A stretch of DNA of 64,000 nucleotides from an uncultured Alphaproteobacteria bacterium (GCA_902602845.1 CACKSN010000002.1:1-64000); one strand, 5' to 3'. Numbered from the stretch's first letter, positions 1 through 8,154 are shown. Numbers and translations are program-made. The notes: a model not told the origin generated them from the letters alone.

Positions 1-178
1 GTATGGTTGTTTTTTGAAAAGCAGTAAACCCTCTTGAAAATATCGAGTATAATAAAAATACAAGTACTGCTAATGCCAAGCACATTGCAATAAAACCATA
101 ATATTTAAAACGTAAATCTTGCGCACTTCTTTTTTTACGAAGTGCAATTATTCGTTCTTGTGTAACGATACTATTCAT
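1..178 (-). CDS. pstA: Phosphate ABC transporter permease PstA (N-terminal part, cut by window edge)
   Basis: The minus-strand frame from the ATG at 178 runs open to base 1 and encodes a basic N-terminus (Lys-Lys-Arg near residue 15) followed by a hydrophobic segment from about residue 29. This fits the first membrane helix of PstA, the second inner-membrane permease of the high-affinity phosphate importer. Its first 8 bases (ATGAATAG) overlap the end of pstC, so the two are probably translationally coupled. The call rests mainly on position after pstS-pstC; only about 59 residues are visible. The remainder, and probably pstB, phoU and phoB, lie to the left of the window. Confidence 0.8.
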   Translation of the reverse strand, partial: MNSIVTQERIIALRKKRSAQDLRFKYYGFIAMCLALAVLVFLLYSIFSRGFTAFQKTTI

Positions 179-1544
179 AGCGTTCTCTGTATTTTTTTAC
201 GATACGTAATGCTAAAACATTAAGACTTAATGTGATTACAAATAATACTAATCCTAAAGCAAATGCTGATAAGGTCCTTGGATTATCAAATTCTTGATCG
301 CCAATTAAGGCAACAACTATTTGGACAGTAACAGTTGTAACGTTTTCAAAAGGATTAGCAGTTAAATTAGCAGCTGTTCCAGCCGCAACTACAACAATCA
401 TTGTTTCACCAATAGCTCTTGAAATTGCAAGCAGGAAAGCTCCTACAATTCCAGGAAGTGCTGCGGGTAAAATTACCTTTTTAATTGTTTCTGCTTTGTT
501 AGCACCAATACCAAGAGATCCTTCTCTTAAACTTTGTGGAACAGAATTTATTACATCATCAGACAAAGATGAGATGAAAGGGATTATCATTACACCCATA
601 ACTAAACCAGCTGCTAAAGCACTAGTTGGAGAAGCATCGATACCTATCGATTGACCAAAAGATTTTACAAAAGGTGCTACTGTCACAAAAGCAAAAAAAC
701 CATAAACTATTGTTGGAATTCCTGCTAAAATTTCAAGTAATGGTTTGACTGTTTTTCTTACTTTTTGAGAAGCATATTCCGATAGATAAATTGCAGTTAG
801 TAAACCAATAGGTGCTGCAACACACATGGCAACAATCATTATTAAAAAAGTTCCTGCAAATATAGGAACTGCTCCAAAAGATCCCTCGGCCGCAGCCTGA
901 CCTTCTCTAATTGGAATGAAGGGATACCATTCTGTACTAAATAAAAATTCAAAAATAGATACTTGAGAAAAAAAACGAAAACTTTCAAAAATTAATGAAA
1001 ATATTATCCCAATAGTTGTTAAGACAGCGATCGAAGAACAAAAAATTAGAATATATTTTATATATTTTTCAATTGTATCCTGTGCATTGAACTGAATATT
1101 TATTTTTCTAACAGCATACAAAGAGCCAAGGACCATAATTATTATAATTGATATGTAGAATGAAATCTCGCTAGTTAATTTTAATGATTTGTATTGTGAT
1201 GCGGCATTAATTATTTCTTGTGATTTACCTTCGCTGAAATCAGTATTATTTGCTACATTTCTAATTTCCGCTAAGAGAAGTCCATCATCATATGCAGCAC
1301 CCTCTACGTATTCAAAACTATCTAAGATTAGATTTTGAATTATTTGTTCTTCAAAAACTGCCCAAGAAAAATAAACTATTAATGCAGGTAATAAGCACCA
1401 ACTTAAGACATATTGTGCATGATAATTATATTGTGATTTAGGTTTAAGGTTTGTCGAGTATACGAGTTTTTTAATGCGTGATTGTCCAAAAATATAAGAA
1501 GAATAAATTCCTATTAGTATGAGAACTATTGACCAAAAAAACAC
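171..1544 (-). CDS. pstC: Phosphate ABC transporter permease PstC, long alphaproteobacterial form
   Basis: This is an inner-membrane subunit of the high-affinity phosphate importer PstSCAB. At 457 residues it is longer than enterobacterial PstC (about 320): the first 210 residues add two or three membrane segments and a periplasmic stretch, a layout common in alphaproteobacteria. The conserved binding-protein-dependent permease domain occupies about residues 220 to 450 and has the cytoplasmic EAA loop (REGSLGIGANKAE) and the Arg-Ala-Ile-Gly-Glu-Thr segment that follows it. The start is GTG at 1544. Upstream, after a hairpin, lies pstS; downstream pstA overlaps by 8 bases. Expression is probably under the Pho box before pstS and reduced by the intervening hairpin. 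Confidence 0.95.
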   Translation of the reverse strand: MFFWSIVLILIGIYSSYIFGQSRIKKLVYSTNLKPKSQYNYHAQYVLSWCLLPALIVYFSWAVFEEQIIQNLILDSFEYVEGAAYDDGLLLAEIRNVANNTDFSEGKSQEIINAASQYKSLKLTSEISFYISIIIIMVLGSLYAVRKINIQFNAQDTIEKYIKYILIFCSSIAVLTTIGIIFSLIFESFRFFSQVSIFEFLFSTEWYPFIPIREGQAAAEGSFGAVPIFAGTFLIMIVAMCVAAPIGLLTAIYLSEYASQKVRKTVKPLLEILAGIPTIVYGFFAFVTVAPFVKSFGQSIGIDASPTSALAAGLVMGVMIIPFISSLSDDVINSVPQSLREGSLGIGANKAETIKKVILPAALPGIVGAFLLAISRAIGETMIVVVAAGTAANLTANPFENVTTVTVQIVVALIGDQEFDNPRTLSAFALGLVLFVITLSLNVLALRIVKKYRERYE

Positions 1545-1560
1545 GGTTATTTGTAATTAA

Positions 1561-1590
1561 AAAAAAGGGAGATTCGTATCCCCCTTTTTC
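1561..1590 (-). terminator. Hairpin between pstS and pstC, likely partial terminator
   Basis: The 61-base gap between pstS and pstC holds an inverted repeat: a purine run ending GGGA pairs with TCCC followed by a T-rich run, with a loop of about 8 bases. In the minus-strand transcript the GC part is followed by U residues, as in an intrinsic terminator. Placed directly behind a periplasmic binding-protein gene, it would let pstS be made in excess over the membrane subunits. Pairing was judged by eye; no folding energy was calculated. Confidence 0.6.
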
Positions 1591-1605
1591 ATAAATTAAA
1601 TATTA

Positions 1606-2574
1606 TTATTTATAATTTTTCTGATTATTAACTGCATCTAGAACAGTTTCTCTATCAGAAGGACTAAGCTCTACTAGACCAGCTTCCAGAAGATAATCTT
1701 CGGTTGCTTCTTCGCTAACAAACTCATTAACATATTCCATAATTCCTGGAATTACGCCTATATGTGCTTTTTTAATATAAAAAAATAATGGTCTTGCTAT
1801 TGGATATGAATAGTCTTGAATACCTTCCATAGAAATTTCTACACCATCTATTTTAGAAGCTTTAACTTTGTCAGTATTATTGGATAAAAAACTATAACCA
1901 AATATTCCAAAAGCACCTTTCTCCTTTGAAATGTGCTCAACATAAAGTTCGTCTTTTTCTCCACCTTCAATTACATGTCCATCTTCACGATATTTTTTAC
2001 AATCCCCATCTGCGACTAACATTTCTTTAACACAACCCTTTTTCATTACTAGTGAATCGAAAGCATCTCTTGTTCCTGAAGTTGGTGGTGGTGCCATGAT
2101 TGAAATTTCTACATTTGGTAAACTAGCATCAATGTCCGACCAAGTTTTTGGTGCATTACTATTGTCTTTTGCCATTGCTTGCCAAATTTGTTCTTTGGTC
2201 AAATTAAGATCTCCGTAATCATAATCTGCTGAATATGCAAACGCTATACCGTCATTGCCAATTATTACTTCAATTATATCTGTAACACCATTTTCTTTAC
2301 ATAACTGAAATTCTTTATCTTTTTGTGCTCTTGATGAGTTAGTTATGTCAGGATGTTCTACTCCTATGCCAGCACAAAATAATTTATGACCTCCTCCAGA
2401 ACCAGTTGATTCAATTACTGGCGCTTTCATTCCCTCAGAAGCTAACTTTTCAGCTACTAAAGTAGCAAATGGATATACAGTTGATGAGCCAACTATAGAA
2501 ATATAGTCTCTTGCAAATAAACTCGTTGAGCTTAGAAAAAGACAAGTTGATAAGATACAGATTATTTTTTTCAT
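1606..2574 (-). CDS. pstS: Phosphate-binding periplasmic protein PstS
   Basis: This is the periplasmic phosphate receptor of the PstSCAB importer (322 residues). A typical signal peptide (two Lys then a hydrophobic run, cleavage after Leu-Phe-Ala near residue 21) is followed by the phosphate-binding signatures: VGSSTVYPF near residue 28, ESTGSGGG near residue 55 and TSGTRDAF near residue 165. It is first in the pstS-pstC-pstA transcript, directly downstream of phoR. A Pho-box-like element with a well-placed -10 lies 32 to 65 bases upstream of its ATG, so phosphate-starvation induction through PhoB is likely. A hairpin after the gene should favour its expression over pstC. Confidence 0.96.
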   Translation of the reverse strand: MKKIICILSTCLFLSSTSLFARDYISIVGSSTVYPFATLVAEKLASEGMKAPVIESTGSGGGHKLFCAGIGVEHPDITNSSRAQKDKEFQLCKENGVTDIIEVIIGNDGIAFAYSADYDYGDLNLTKEQIWQAMAKDNSNAPKTWSDIDASLPNVEISIMAPPPTSGTRDAFDSLVMKKGCVKEMLVADGDCKKYREDGHVIEGGEKDELYVEHISKEKGAFGIFGYSFLSNNTDKVKASKIDGVEISMEGIQDYSYPIARPLFFYIKKAHIGVIPGIMEYVNEFVSEEATEDYLLEAGLVELSPSDRETVLDAVNNQKNYK

Positions 2575-2605
2575 ATTTATCCTCTAATTTTTTTAATCAA
2601 AAAAA

Positions 2606-2639
2606 ATGATACAAATACTTTATTACAGTTTTATTACAT
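2606..2639 (-). promoter_or_regulatory. Pho box and -10 element of the pstS promoter
   Basis: On the minus strand, 2639 to 2622 reads ATGTAATAAAACTGTAAT: two 7-base units (ATGTAAT, CTGTAAT) separated by AAAA, so an 11-base direct repeat matching the layout of the known PhoB consensus (CTGTCAT, 4 bases, CTGTCAT). Ten bases further downstream is TATCAT (2611 to 2606), a good -10. This is the classical class-II PhoB promoter geometry, in which the box replaces the -35. It sits immediately after the phoR stop codon and about 47 bases before the pstS start. Confidence 0.8.
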
Positions 2640-2640
2640 T

Positions 2641-3681
2641 TTAATTAATAATTGGTAACGCAACTGAAAAGGTTGAACCTTTATCAATCTGACTCTCTAT
2701 TTTCATTTTACCACTGTGCTTATTGGTAATGTGTTTCACTATTGAAAGGCCTAAGCCGGTTCCACCTTGATTTCTTGATCGATTTTTATCTACTCTATAA
2801 AAACGCTCAGTCAATCTTGATAGGTGTTCTTCTGAAATACCTTCTCCAAAATCTCGAAAATTAATTTCACAATAATTTATATTTTGCTCCAGTCTTTCAT
2901 TTAATTCAATTTCAATTTTTGAATTTTCTTTACTATATTTTATTGCATTATCTGTTAAATTTATAAAAACCTGAATAAGAGCATCTTTATTACCTAACAC
3001 ATCATCTTTTGATAAATAATTGTTAATTTTAACTTCTATATTTTTATCATTAATTTTATTTTGTAAATTATCTAATACGCCTTCAATGAGATTAATGATG
3101 TTAATTTGTTCAAAATTCATTTGTATTTCATCTGATTCATATTTACTTAAAAGTAATAGATCTTCTACTAATCTAGTCATACGCCAAGCCTGATCTTCCA
3201 TAGTGTCTAAAAATTTACCGACATAATTATCTAGCTTATTTTCAGAAGACGAATTTACAGAATTCTTTATAGTTTCGATATATCCTACTATAGATGACAA
3301 AGGCGTTCTTAATTCGTGACTGACGTTGGCTACAAAGTCGGTTCTCATTTGTTCATAGTTTTTTAAAGTACTCTGATCAGTTAAAGATATAATAAGTTCG
3401 CTGTAATCATTATCAAAAAAAGTTAAATCTCCTATAAAATACATGTCTGTAAAATTGCTTGGAGAAAACTCAAGTTTGGAGTCTTTTTTATTTGAAAAAG
3501 ATTCTTCAATAAACTTATTCAACTCAGTTGAGCGAATAACATTGTTAATATCTATCATTTCATCAATAAATAGAAATTTCTGTTTAGCTACATTGTTATA
3601 GAAGGTAATCTGTTTGTTAATATCAATTGCTATAATTATTATGGGGAGTTTATTTAGACTTTGACTTAAGTTTTTTTTCAT
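2641..3681 (-). CDS. phoR: Phosphate regulon sensor histidine kinase PhoR, without membrane anchor
   Basis: This is a sensor kinase (346 residues) expected to phosphorylate PhoB when phosphate is scarce. A PAS-like domain spans about residues 10 to 105. The HisKA dimerisation domain has the phospho-accepting His122 in the motif SHELRTPLS. The ATPase domain shows the N box (NLTDNAIKYS), G1 (DFGEGI) and G2 (GTGLGLSI). Unlike Escherichia coli PhoR it has no transmembrane segment: the hydrophobic run near residue 12 reads as the first PAS strand, and an in-frame stop lies three codons upstream of the ATG. It overlaps the SET-domain gene by 32 bases and is followed by pstS. PhoR is favoured over other kinases because of the pst context. 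Confidence 0.9.
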   Translation of the reverse strand: MKKNLSQSLNKLPIIIIAIDINKQITFYNNVAKQKFLFIDEMIDINNVIRSTELNKFIEESFSNKKDSKLEFSPSNFTDMYFIGDLTFFDNDYSELIISLTDQSTLKNYEQMRTDFVANVSHELRTPLSSIVGYIETIKNSVNSSSENKLDNYVGKFLDTMEDQAWRMTRLVEDLLLLSKYESDEIQMNFEQINIINLIEGVLDNLQNKINDKNIEVKINNYLSKDDVLGNKDALIQVFINLTDNAIKYSKENSKIEIELNERLEQNINYCEINFRDFGEGISEEHLSRLTERFYRVDKNRSRNQGGTGLGLSIVKHITNKHSGKMKIESQIDKGSTFSVALPIIN

Positions 3682-4150
3682 ACTTTTTTAGTTTAGGCCA
3701 ATCATTATCACTTAAAATATAACCGACACAATTTCTAGAACCACACTTACAAATGTGATCCACAAAATCAGTATCAAAAGGATAACCGTAGTTATAGAAA
3801 AGTTCGTCTCCTTTTTTTATTCGTTTAATAGAAGAAATCCAAATTTCATTATCTATAATGTCTACTTCACAATTGGGATTACATGAATGATTAATAAATT
3901 TTGCAAAATTATAATCAACATCACCGTCTATGTCGTATCTTTTATTTAACTCAAAAACATAGACCATGCCGTTATTTTTATTTTTTTTAGCTTTTCGAAT
4001 TTGTCTATCAGCTCTTTTGTCACCCTCTCTTTTTGTAACTTTATCCCCTATATACTGAATAACTTTTGACCCTTTTTTAATATCATTTTTGGCAAATAAA
4101 CCTGATCCGTGAAGAGGGGATTTTTTTTTGAACCACAATTTTTGTGCCAT
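3650..4150 (-). CDS. SET-domain protein, probable protein-lysine methyltransferase
   Basis: This 166-residue protein is almost entirely a SET domain. It has the N-terminal GSGLFA motif (residues 15 to 20), the central NHSCNPNC motif (87 to 94) that helps bind S-adenosylmethionine, the ELFYNYG segment (about 116 to 122) with the catalytic-type Tyr, and a post-SET Cys cluster (CKCGSRNC, about 134 to 141) that should bind zinc with the Cys of the NHSC region. SET enzymes methylate lysines, usually on proteins; free-standing bacterial members have few known substrates. The gene overlaps phoR by 32 bases and precedes it on the same strand, so the two are probably co-expressed. No substrate can be named. 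Confidence 0.85.
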   Translation of the reverse strand: MAQKLWFKKKSPLHGSGLFAKNDIKKGSKVIQYIGDKVTKREGDKRADRQIRKAKKNKNNGMVYVFELNKRYDIDGDVDYNFAKFINHSCNPNCEVDIIDNEIWISSIKRIKKGDELFYNYGYPFDTDFVDHICKCGSRNCVGYILSDNDWPKLKKYEKKLKSKSK

Positions 4151-4234
4151 ATATATATGATTAATCTATTACATTACGAAGATATGCAAATAAATTATAT
4201 TATAAAATGCATCTTTTATGTATATAGACGCTTC

Positions 4235-4246
4235 TGTAAATTTACA
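4235..4246. repeat. Perfect 12-base palindrome at the plcP start
   Basis: TGTAAATTTACA is a perfect inverted repeat that ends on the first base of the plcP start codon. It could be an operator or could affect translation initiation. In DNA this AT-rich a 12-base palindrome can arise by chance, so the assignment as a regulatory site is weak. No Pho-box-like direct repeat was found in this 95-base divergent gap in a usable position. Confidence 0.3.
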
Positions 4247-5058
4247 TGAGATTTGAAACTAAAAAAAAATATTATCGGACAATCTGGATATCAGATACAC
4301 ATTTAGGTACTAGTGGATGTAAAAGCTCAATGCTTTTAGAATTCTTAAAAGAGACAGATTCGGAATATTTATTCTTAGTAGGCGATATTGTTGATGGATG
4401 GCGTATGCGTAAGAAAATGTATTGGCCTCAAGAACACAATGATGTGGTTCAAAAAGTTTTAAAGAAAGCCAAAAATGGAACTAAAGTGGTACTCATCCCA
4501 GGTAATCATGACGAAGTATTAAAAGATTTTACAAATTTTTCTTTTGGAGAAATTTCAATAAAAAATGAAGATAAGCATCAATTAGCCGATGGAAGAAAAG
4601 TTCTTATTACGCACGGAGATGAATTTGATGCTGTCATTATTAATGCAAGATGGCTAGCTAAAGTTGGATCAGCACTTTATGAATATTTATTAAAATTAAA
4701 TAATGTATTTAATTTTGTTCGAAGAAAGATGGGTTTGTCTTACTGGTCACTATCTCAATATTTAAAAAAGAAAACGAAGCATGCAACCAATTTTATTAGT
4801 AACTTTGAGTTTGCTGTGTCTGATAGAGCAAGAAGGGAAAATGCCGATGTTGTCGTATGTGGTCATATACATAGACCTGAAATAAAAGAATTAAATGGCG
4901 TTTTATATTGCAATGATGGCGATTGGATTGAAAGTTGCACAGCCCTAGTAGAAGATGAGGTTGGCAATTTATCAATTTTAAATTGGCCAGAAGAAAGAGA
5001 AAAATTAAAGTTAGTTTCTCTTGAAGAAAGACGTAAAATTAAAGAGGATGCAGCATAA
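4246..5058 (+). CDS. plcP: PlcP-type metallophosphoesterase (phospholipid remodelling)
   Basis: This is a calcineurin-fold phosphoesterase of 270 residues with the two-metal motifs in order: SDTHLG (D17, H19), GDIVDGW, GNHDE, THGDEFD and GHIHRP. By sequence alone it resembles UDP-2,3-diacylglucosamine pyrophosphatase (LpxH), the usual automatic label. Its partner is an Agt-like glycosyltransferase that overlaps it by 11 bases, and both lie between pst-phoR and pit. That is the arrangement described for PlcP of SAR11 and other marine bacteria, where PlcP removes the headgroup from phospholipids to give diacylglycerol under phosphate starvation. The PlcP function is inferred from context; LpxH-type activity remains the alternative. 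The start overlaps a palindrome. Confidence 0.8.
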   Translation: MRFETKKKYYRTIWISDTHLGTSGCKSSMLLEFLKETDSEYLFLVGDIVDGWRMRKKMYWPQEHNDVVQKVLKKAKNGTKVVLIPGNHDEVLKDFTNFSFGEISIKNEDKHQLADGRKVLITHGDEFDAVIINARWLAKVGSALYEYLLKLNNVFNFVRRKMGLSYWSLSQYLKKKTKHATNFISNFEFAVSDRARRENADVVVCGHIHRPEIKELNGVLYCNDGDWIESCTALVEDEVGNLSILNWPEEREKLKLVSLEERRKIKEDAA

Positions 5059-6073
5059 AAAAATTGCTTTAGTAAGCGATGCATGGGTTCCTCAGGTAAA
5101 TGGTGTCGTTAGAACATTTCAAAGCATAATTCCTATTTTAGAAAAAAAAGGGTTTGAGATAAAAATTCTTCATCCTGAAATGTACAATAATTTTAGTTAT
5201 CCGTGGTATAAAGAAATAAAAATATCTTATAATACTAAAAAGGTTACAAAAGAATTTTTTAAAAGTTTTAATCCTGATATCATTCATATAATTACTGAGG
5301 GTCCAGTTGGATTTGCTGGAAGAAAATATTGTAAGAGAAATAATCTAAAATACACCTCTTCATTCCACACACGTTTTCCTGACTACATAAAACAAAGAGC
5401 GTTTATTCCAAAATCTTTAACCTACTCAATTTTGAGAAGTTTACATAACGATTCCTATAAAGTCTTAGTTCCATCTAATTCGATGATTCAAGAATTGAAA
5501 AAATATAACTTTAAAAATTTAAAAGTCTGGAACAGGGGTGTTGATACTAAACTTTTTGATCCAAATAAAAGAAATAGAACAGATAAAAATTTACAGCTCA
5601 CTTATGTAGGACGTGTTGCAATTGAGAAAAATATTGAAGCATTTTTAAATCTAAAAGGAGATTATATAAAAACTGTAGTTGGTGATGGTCCTGAGCTACA
5701 AAAATACATTAGGAAGTATCCTGAAGTTAACTTTGTTGGATTAAAAGAAGGTGAAGAGCTTGCTGGATACTATGCTAACGCTGATGTATTTGTATTTCCA
5801 TCTAAAACAGATACTTTAGGTAATGTAATTCTTGAAGCTCTGGCCTGTGGAACGCCCATTGCTGCCTTTCCAGTTACTGGTCCAAAAGATATTTTACAAA
5901 ACTCAAATATAAATACATTGGATGAAAATCTGAATGACTCAGTTAAGAAAGCTCTGAAAGTTAGCAGAAATGATTGTAGAAATTTCGCTCTAAAATTCAA
6001 GTGGGATGATTGTACTAATGAATTTTTACAATCACAAATAGATGCGAATAGTGGAGCTTTATTATTTAGTTGA
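5048..6073 (+). CDS. agt: Agt-like diacylglycerol glycosyltransferase, GT4 type
   Basis: This is a GT-B-fold glycosyltransferase (341 residues) with an N-terminal acceptor domain beginning VSDAWVPQVNGVVRT, the sugar-nucleotide domain from GRVAIEKN near residue 190, and the TDTLGNVILEALACG segment with the Glu-x7-Glu-type donor-binding motif. In marine alphaproteobacteria, Agt adds glucose or glucuronate to the diacylglycerol released by PlcP, replacing phospholipids with glycolipids. The ATG at 5048 is chosen because homologues start just before this first strand; a TTG at 5021 is possible but would deepen the overlap with plcP. The two genes overlap and should be co-translated. The sugar donor cannot be told from sequence. 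Confidence 0.82.
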   Translation: MQHKKIALVSDAWVPQVNGVVRTFQSIIPILEKKGFEIKILHPEMYNNFSYPWYKEIKISYNTKKVTKEFFKSFNPDIIHIITEGPVGFAGRKYCKRNNLKYTSSFHTRFPDYIKQRAFIPKSLTYSILRSLHNDSYKVLVPSNSMIQELKKYNFKNLKVWNRGVDTKLFDPNKRNRTDKNLQLTYVGRVAIEKNIEAFLNLKGDYIKTVVGDGPELQKYIRKYPEVNFVGLKEGEELAGYYANADVFVFPSKTDTLGNVILEALACGTPIAAFPVTGPKDILQNSNINTLDENLNDSVKKALKVSRNDCRNFALKFKWDDCTNEFLQSQIDANSGALLFS

Positions 6074-6081
6074 TTTTATTT

Positions 6082-6309
6082 TTAAGCAAATAAATAAATA
6101 TACCCAATTAAAAAAAGAGGTAATTGCAATCCAAAATTAGTTAACAAAGCTTTGTCTCTAGTCATGTATCCAACTACTGACCATCCAACTGCACCTGTTC
6201 CATGAATAATAATATTATAGGGATATATATTGATATTAGTCAGTAATATTCCTGATAGGACTAAAAAGGTACTAAACCACTTGATTCTATTGATCGAGAC
6301 ATCTGTCAT
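6082..6309 (-). CDS. Small membrane protein of unknown function (DUF6552-like)
   Basis: A 75-residue protein with two or three hydrophobic segments (about residues 10 to 27, 32 to 48 and 58 to 74) linked by short polar loops, including an Arg-Asp-Lys between the second and third. It resembles small inner-membrane proteins filed under DUF6552, from memory only. It converges on agt with 8 bases between stop codons and is divergent from the DUF47-pit pair. Length, full-length hydrophobic pattern and a free-standing position support a real gene. Function unknown; location next to pit and agt is the only clue. Confidence 0.65.
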   Translation of the reverse strand: MTDVSINRIKWFSTFLVLSGILLTNINIYPYNIIIHGTGAVGWSVVGYMTRDKALLTNFGLQLPLFLIGYIYLFA

Positions 6310-6375
6310 AAATTCTCCTATTTTCTTTTATTTTTGTCTTTTAAACGTATCTTTAGGATAAAGATATTAATCAAA

Positions 6376-6393
6376 ATGTAACGAAAATTTAAC
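6376..6393 (+). promoter_or_regulatory. Pho-box-like element before DUF47-pit
   Basis: ATGTAACGAAAATTTAAC matches the pstS Pho box at 13 of 18 positions and keeps the 11-base repeat spacing (ATGTAAC, ATTTAAC). It ends 39 bases before the DUF47 start, similar to the 47 bases seen for pstS. The second half is weaker, and the best -10 (TATAAA at 6410) is further away than in pstS, so this is a tentative site. Confidence 0.45.
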
Positions 6394-6432
6394 ATTCCTT
6401 TATTTTTCTTATAAAAGTTCTATAAGCGCCCA

Positions 6433-7095
6433 ATGTTTGGATTAAAAAGTGCATCATTATTTGGTGAAACCAAAAAGCTTGAGAGAGAAATTGACGAATT
6501 TGTTGATATTGTTTCTGAAGTAGGCTTGGTATTTAAATCTATTGTTCCAACTTATCTTAATCATTCTGCCAATGGTAAATTTGAGGAAATGGTTGAAAAA
6601 GTTAAAGAAATGGAAAGTAAAGCCGACAAAATTACGAAAGATGTTGAGCATACATTATATGAAGAAACGTTAATACCAGATGCAAGAAGTGATGTGTTAC
6701 GACTTCTCGAACATATTGATGAATTGATTGGTATGTACCAAGGAAATTGTTATCATTTCTCTATTCAAAAACCTAACTTTCCGAAAGAATTTCATGATGA
6801 TCTAATTGAATTAACAGAGACTGTTGTTAATTGTGTTGAGTCACTTTGTTTAACTGTCCGATCATTTTTCAGAGACATTAAATCAGTTAGAGATAATGCA
6901 CATAAAGTTACTTTCTATGAAAAAGAATCAGATATTAAATTTAGTTCTCTAGCTAGAAAAATTTTTGATTCTGAATTACCTTTAGATCAAAAAATGCACT
7001 TGCGATATTTTGTAGAGAAGATCGATCGTATATGTGATCAGGCAGAAGATATAGCAGATGAGGTTCAAATTTACGCTATTAAACGTTCCGTTTAA
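6433..7095 (+). CDS. DUF47 (PhoU-like) phosphate transport accessory protein
   Basis: This 220-residue, charged, all-helical protein belongs to the DUF47/PhoU_div family, whose members sit beside low-affinity Pit permeases and are thought to regulate them. Heptad-like Glu/Lys-rich stretches such as KFEEMVEKVKEMESKADKI (residues about 43 to 61) are typical of these PhoU-like helical bundles. It ends 6 bases before pit and is clearly in the same transcript. No good Shine-Dalgarno precedes the ATG (upstream bases are AAGCGCCCA), so translation may begin on a short or unstructured leader. A Pho-box-like element lies 39 bases upstream. Confidence 0.88.
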   Translation: MFGLKSASLFGETKKLEREIDEFVDIVSEVGLVFKSIVPTYLNHSANGKFEEMVEKVKEMESKADKITKDVEHTLYEETLIPDARSDVLRLLEHIDELIGMYQGNCYHFSIQKPNFPKEFHDDLIELTETVVNCVESLCLTVRSFFRDIKSVRDNAHKVTFYEKESDIKFSSLARKIFDSELPLDQKMHLRYFVEKIDRICDQAEDIADEVQIYAIKRSV

Positions 7096-7101
7096 TTTTC
7101 A

Positions 7102-8154
7102 ATGGAAATTACAATTTTAATTTTTTTACTTGGTGGTCTTTTTTTAGGTTGGTCCCTTGGTGCCAATGATGCAGCAAATGTTTTTGGAACTGCTGTTGGA
7201 ACACGAATGGTTAGTTTCACAAGTGCAGCAATTATTTGTAGTGTCTTTGTTATACTTGGTGCAATTATAAGTGGTGCAGGTACAACTGAAACATTAGGTA
7301 AGCTTGGTGCAATAAATGCTCTGCCCGGCGCATTCGCTGCCTGTGTAGCAGCTGGGATATCAGTTTACTTAATGACAAAAGTTGGCTTACCTGTTTCTAC
7401 AACACAAGCAATTGTCGGAGCGATCGTTGGTTGGAATTTATACACGGGATCTTCAACTAATATTCAAGTTTTATTAACTATATTGAGTACATGGATTCTG
7501 TGTCCGATAATAGCAGGTGTAATTGCAATGGGTTTATTTACTTTTACAAAAAAAGTTATTTTAAATAGAAAATTGCATATCTTAAGACTGGATGCTTATA
7601 CGAGAACAGCCTTACTTTTGGCCGGTGCTTTTGGTGCTTACAGTTTAGGTGCAAATAACATAGCCAATGTAATGGGAGTTTTTGTTCCTATTTCTCCTTT
7701 CACAGATGTGAATATGGGTAACCTATTTATTTTTTCATCAAAAGAACAATTATTTTTACTCGGTGGTTTAGCAATTGCTGTTGGTGTCTTTACGTACTCA
7801 AAAAGAGTAATGTATACAGTTGGAAGTGATCTATTGAAGATGTCTCCTGTAGCAGCTTTTATTGTTGTTGTTTCACATTCTATTGTTTTATTCTTATTTG
7901 CCTCCCAAGGTATTAGTGCTTTTTTACAATCAATTAATCTTCCTTCTATCCCACTTGTTCCTGTTTCTAGTTCGCAGGCTGTTGTTGGAGGTGTTATTGG
8001 AATTGGTCTTTTAAAGGGAGGAAAAGAAGTACAATGGTCTATTGCAGGTAGAATATCAATGGGTTGGATTACTTTACCAATTATTGCAGCTATTATTTCT
8101 TTGATAGTCCTTTTTATTTTAGAAAATATTTTTAATTTAACAGTTTCTTTTTAA
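7102..8154 (+). CDS. pit: Inorganic phosphate transporter, Pit family
   Basis: This is a low-affinity phosphate permease of the inner membrane (350 residues) driven by cation symport. The family's internal duplication is clear: GANDAANVFGTAVG near residue 21 and GANNIANVMGVF near residue 182, each followed by a long hydrophobic half and a Ser-Thr/Ser-Gln-Ala motif (VSTTQAIVG, VSSSQAVVGG). It is co-transcribed with the DUF47 gene. Its stop overlaps the stop of the opposing phosphatase gene by 3 to 4 bases. With pstSCA nearby, the cell has both high- and low-affinity phosphate uptake. Confidence 0.94.
   Translation: MEITILIFLLGGLFLGWSLGANDAANVFGTAVGTRMVSFTSAAIICSVFVILGAIISGAGTTETLGKLGAINALPGAFAACVAAGISVYLMTKVGLPVSTTQAIVGAIVGWNLYTGSSTNIQVLLTILSTWILCPIIAGVIAMGLFTFTKKVILNRKLHILRLDAYTRTALLLAGAFGAYSLGANNIANVMGVFVPISPFTDVNMGNLFIFSSKEQLFLLGGLAIAVGVFTYSKRVMYTVGSDLLKMSPVAAFIVVVSHSIVLFLFASQGISAFLQSINLPSIPLVPVSSSQAVVGGVIGIGLLKGGKEVQWSIAGRISMGWITLPIIAAIISLIVLFILENIFNLTVSF

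Noticed and set aside
4157..4174. Pho-box-like repeat on the minus strand before the SET gene (ATGTAAT, AGAT, TAATCAT)
   Set aside because: It ends only 7 bases before the SET start codon, leaving no room for a -10, and the second half matches poorly.
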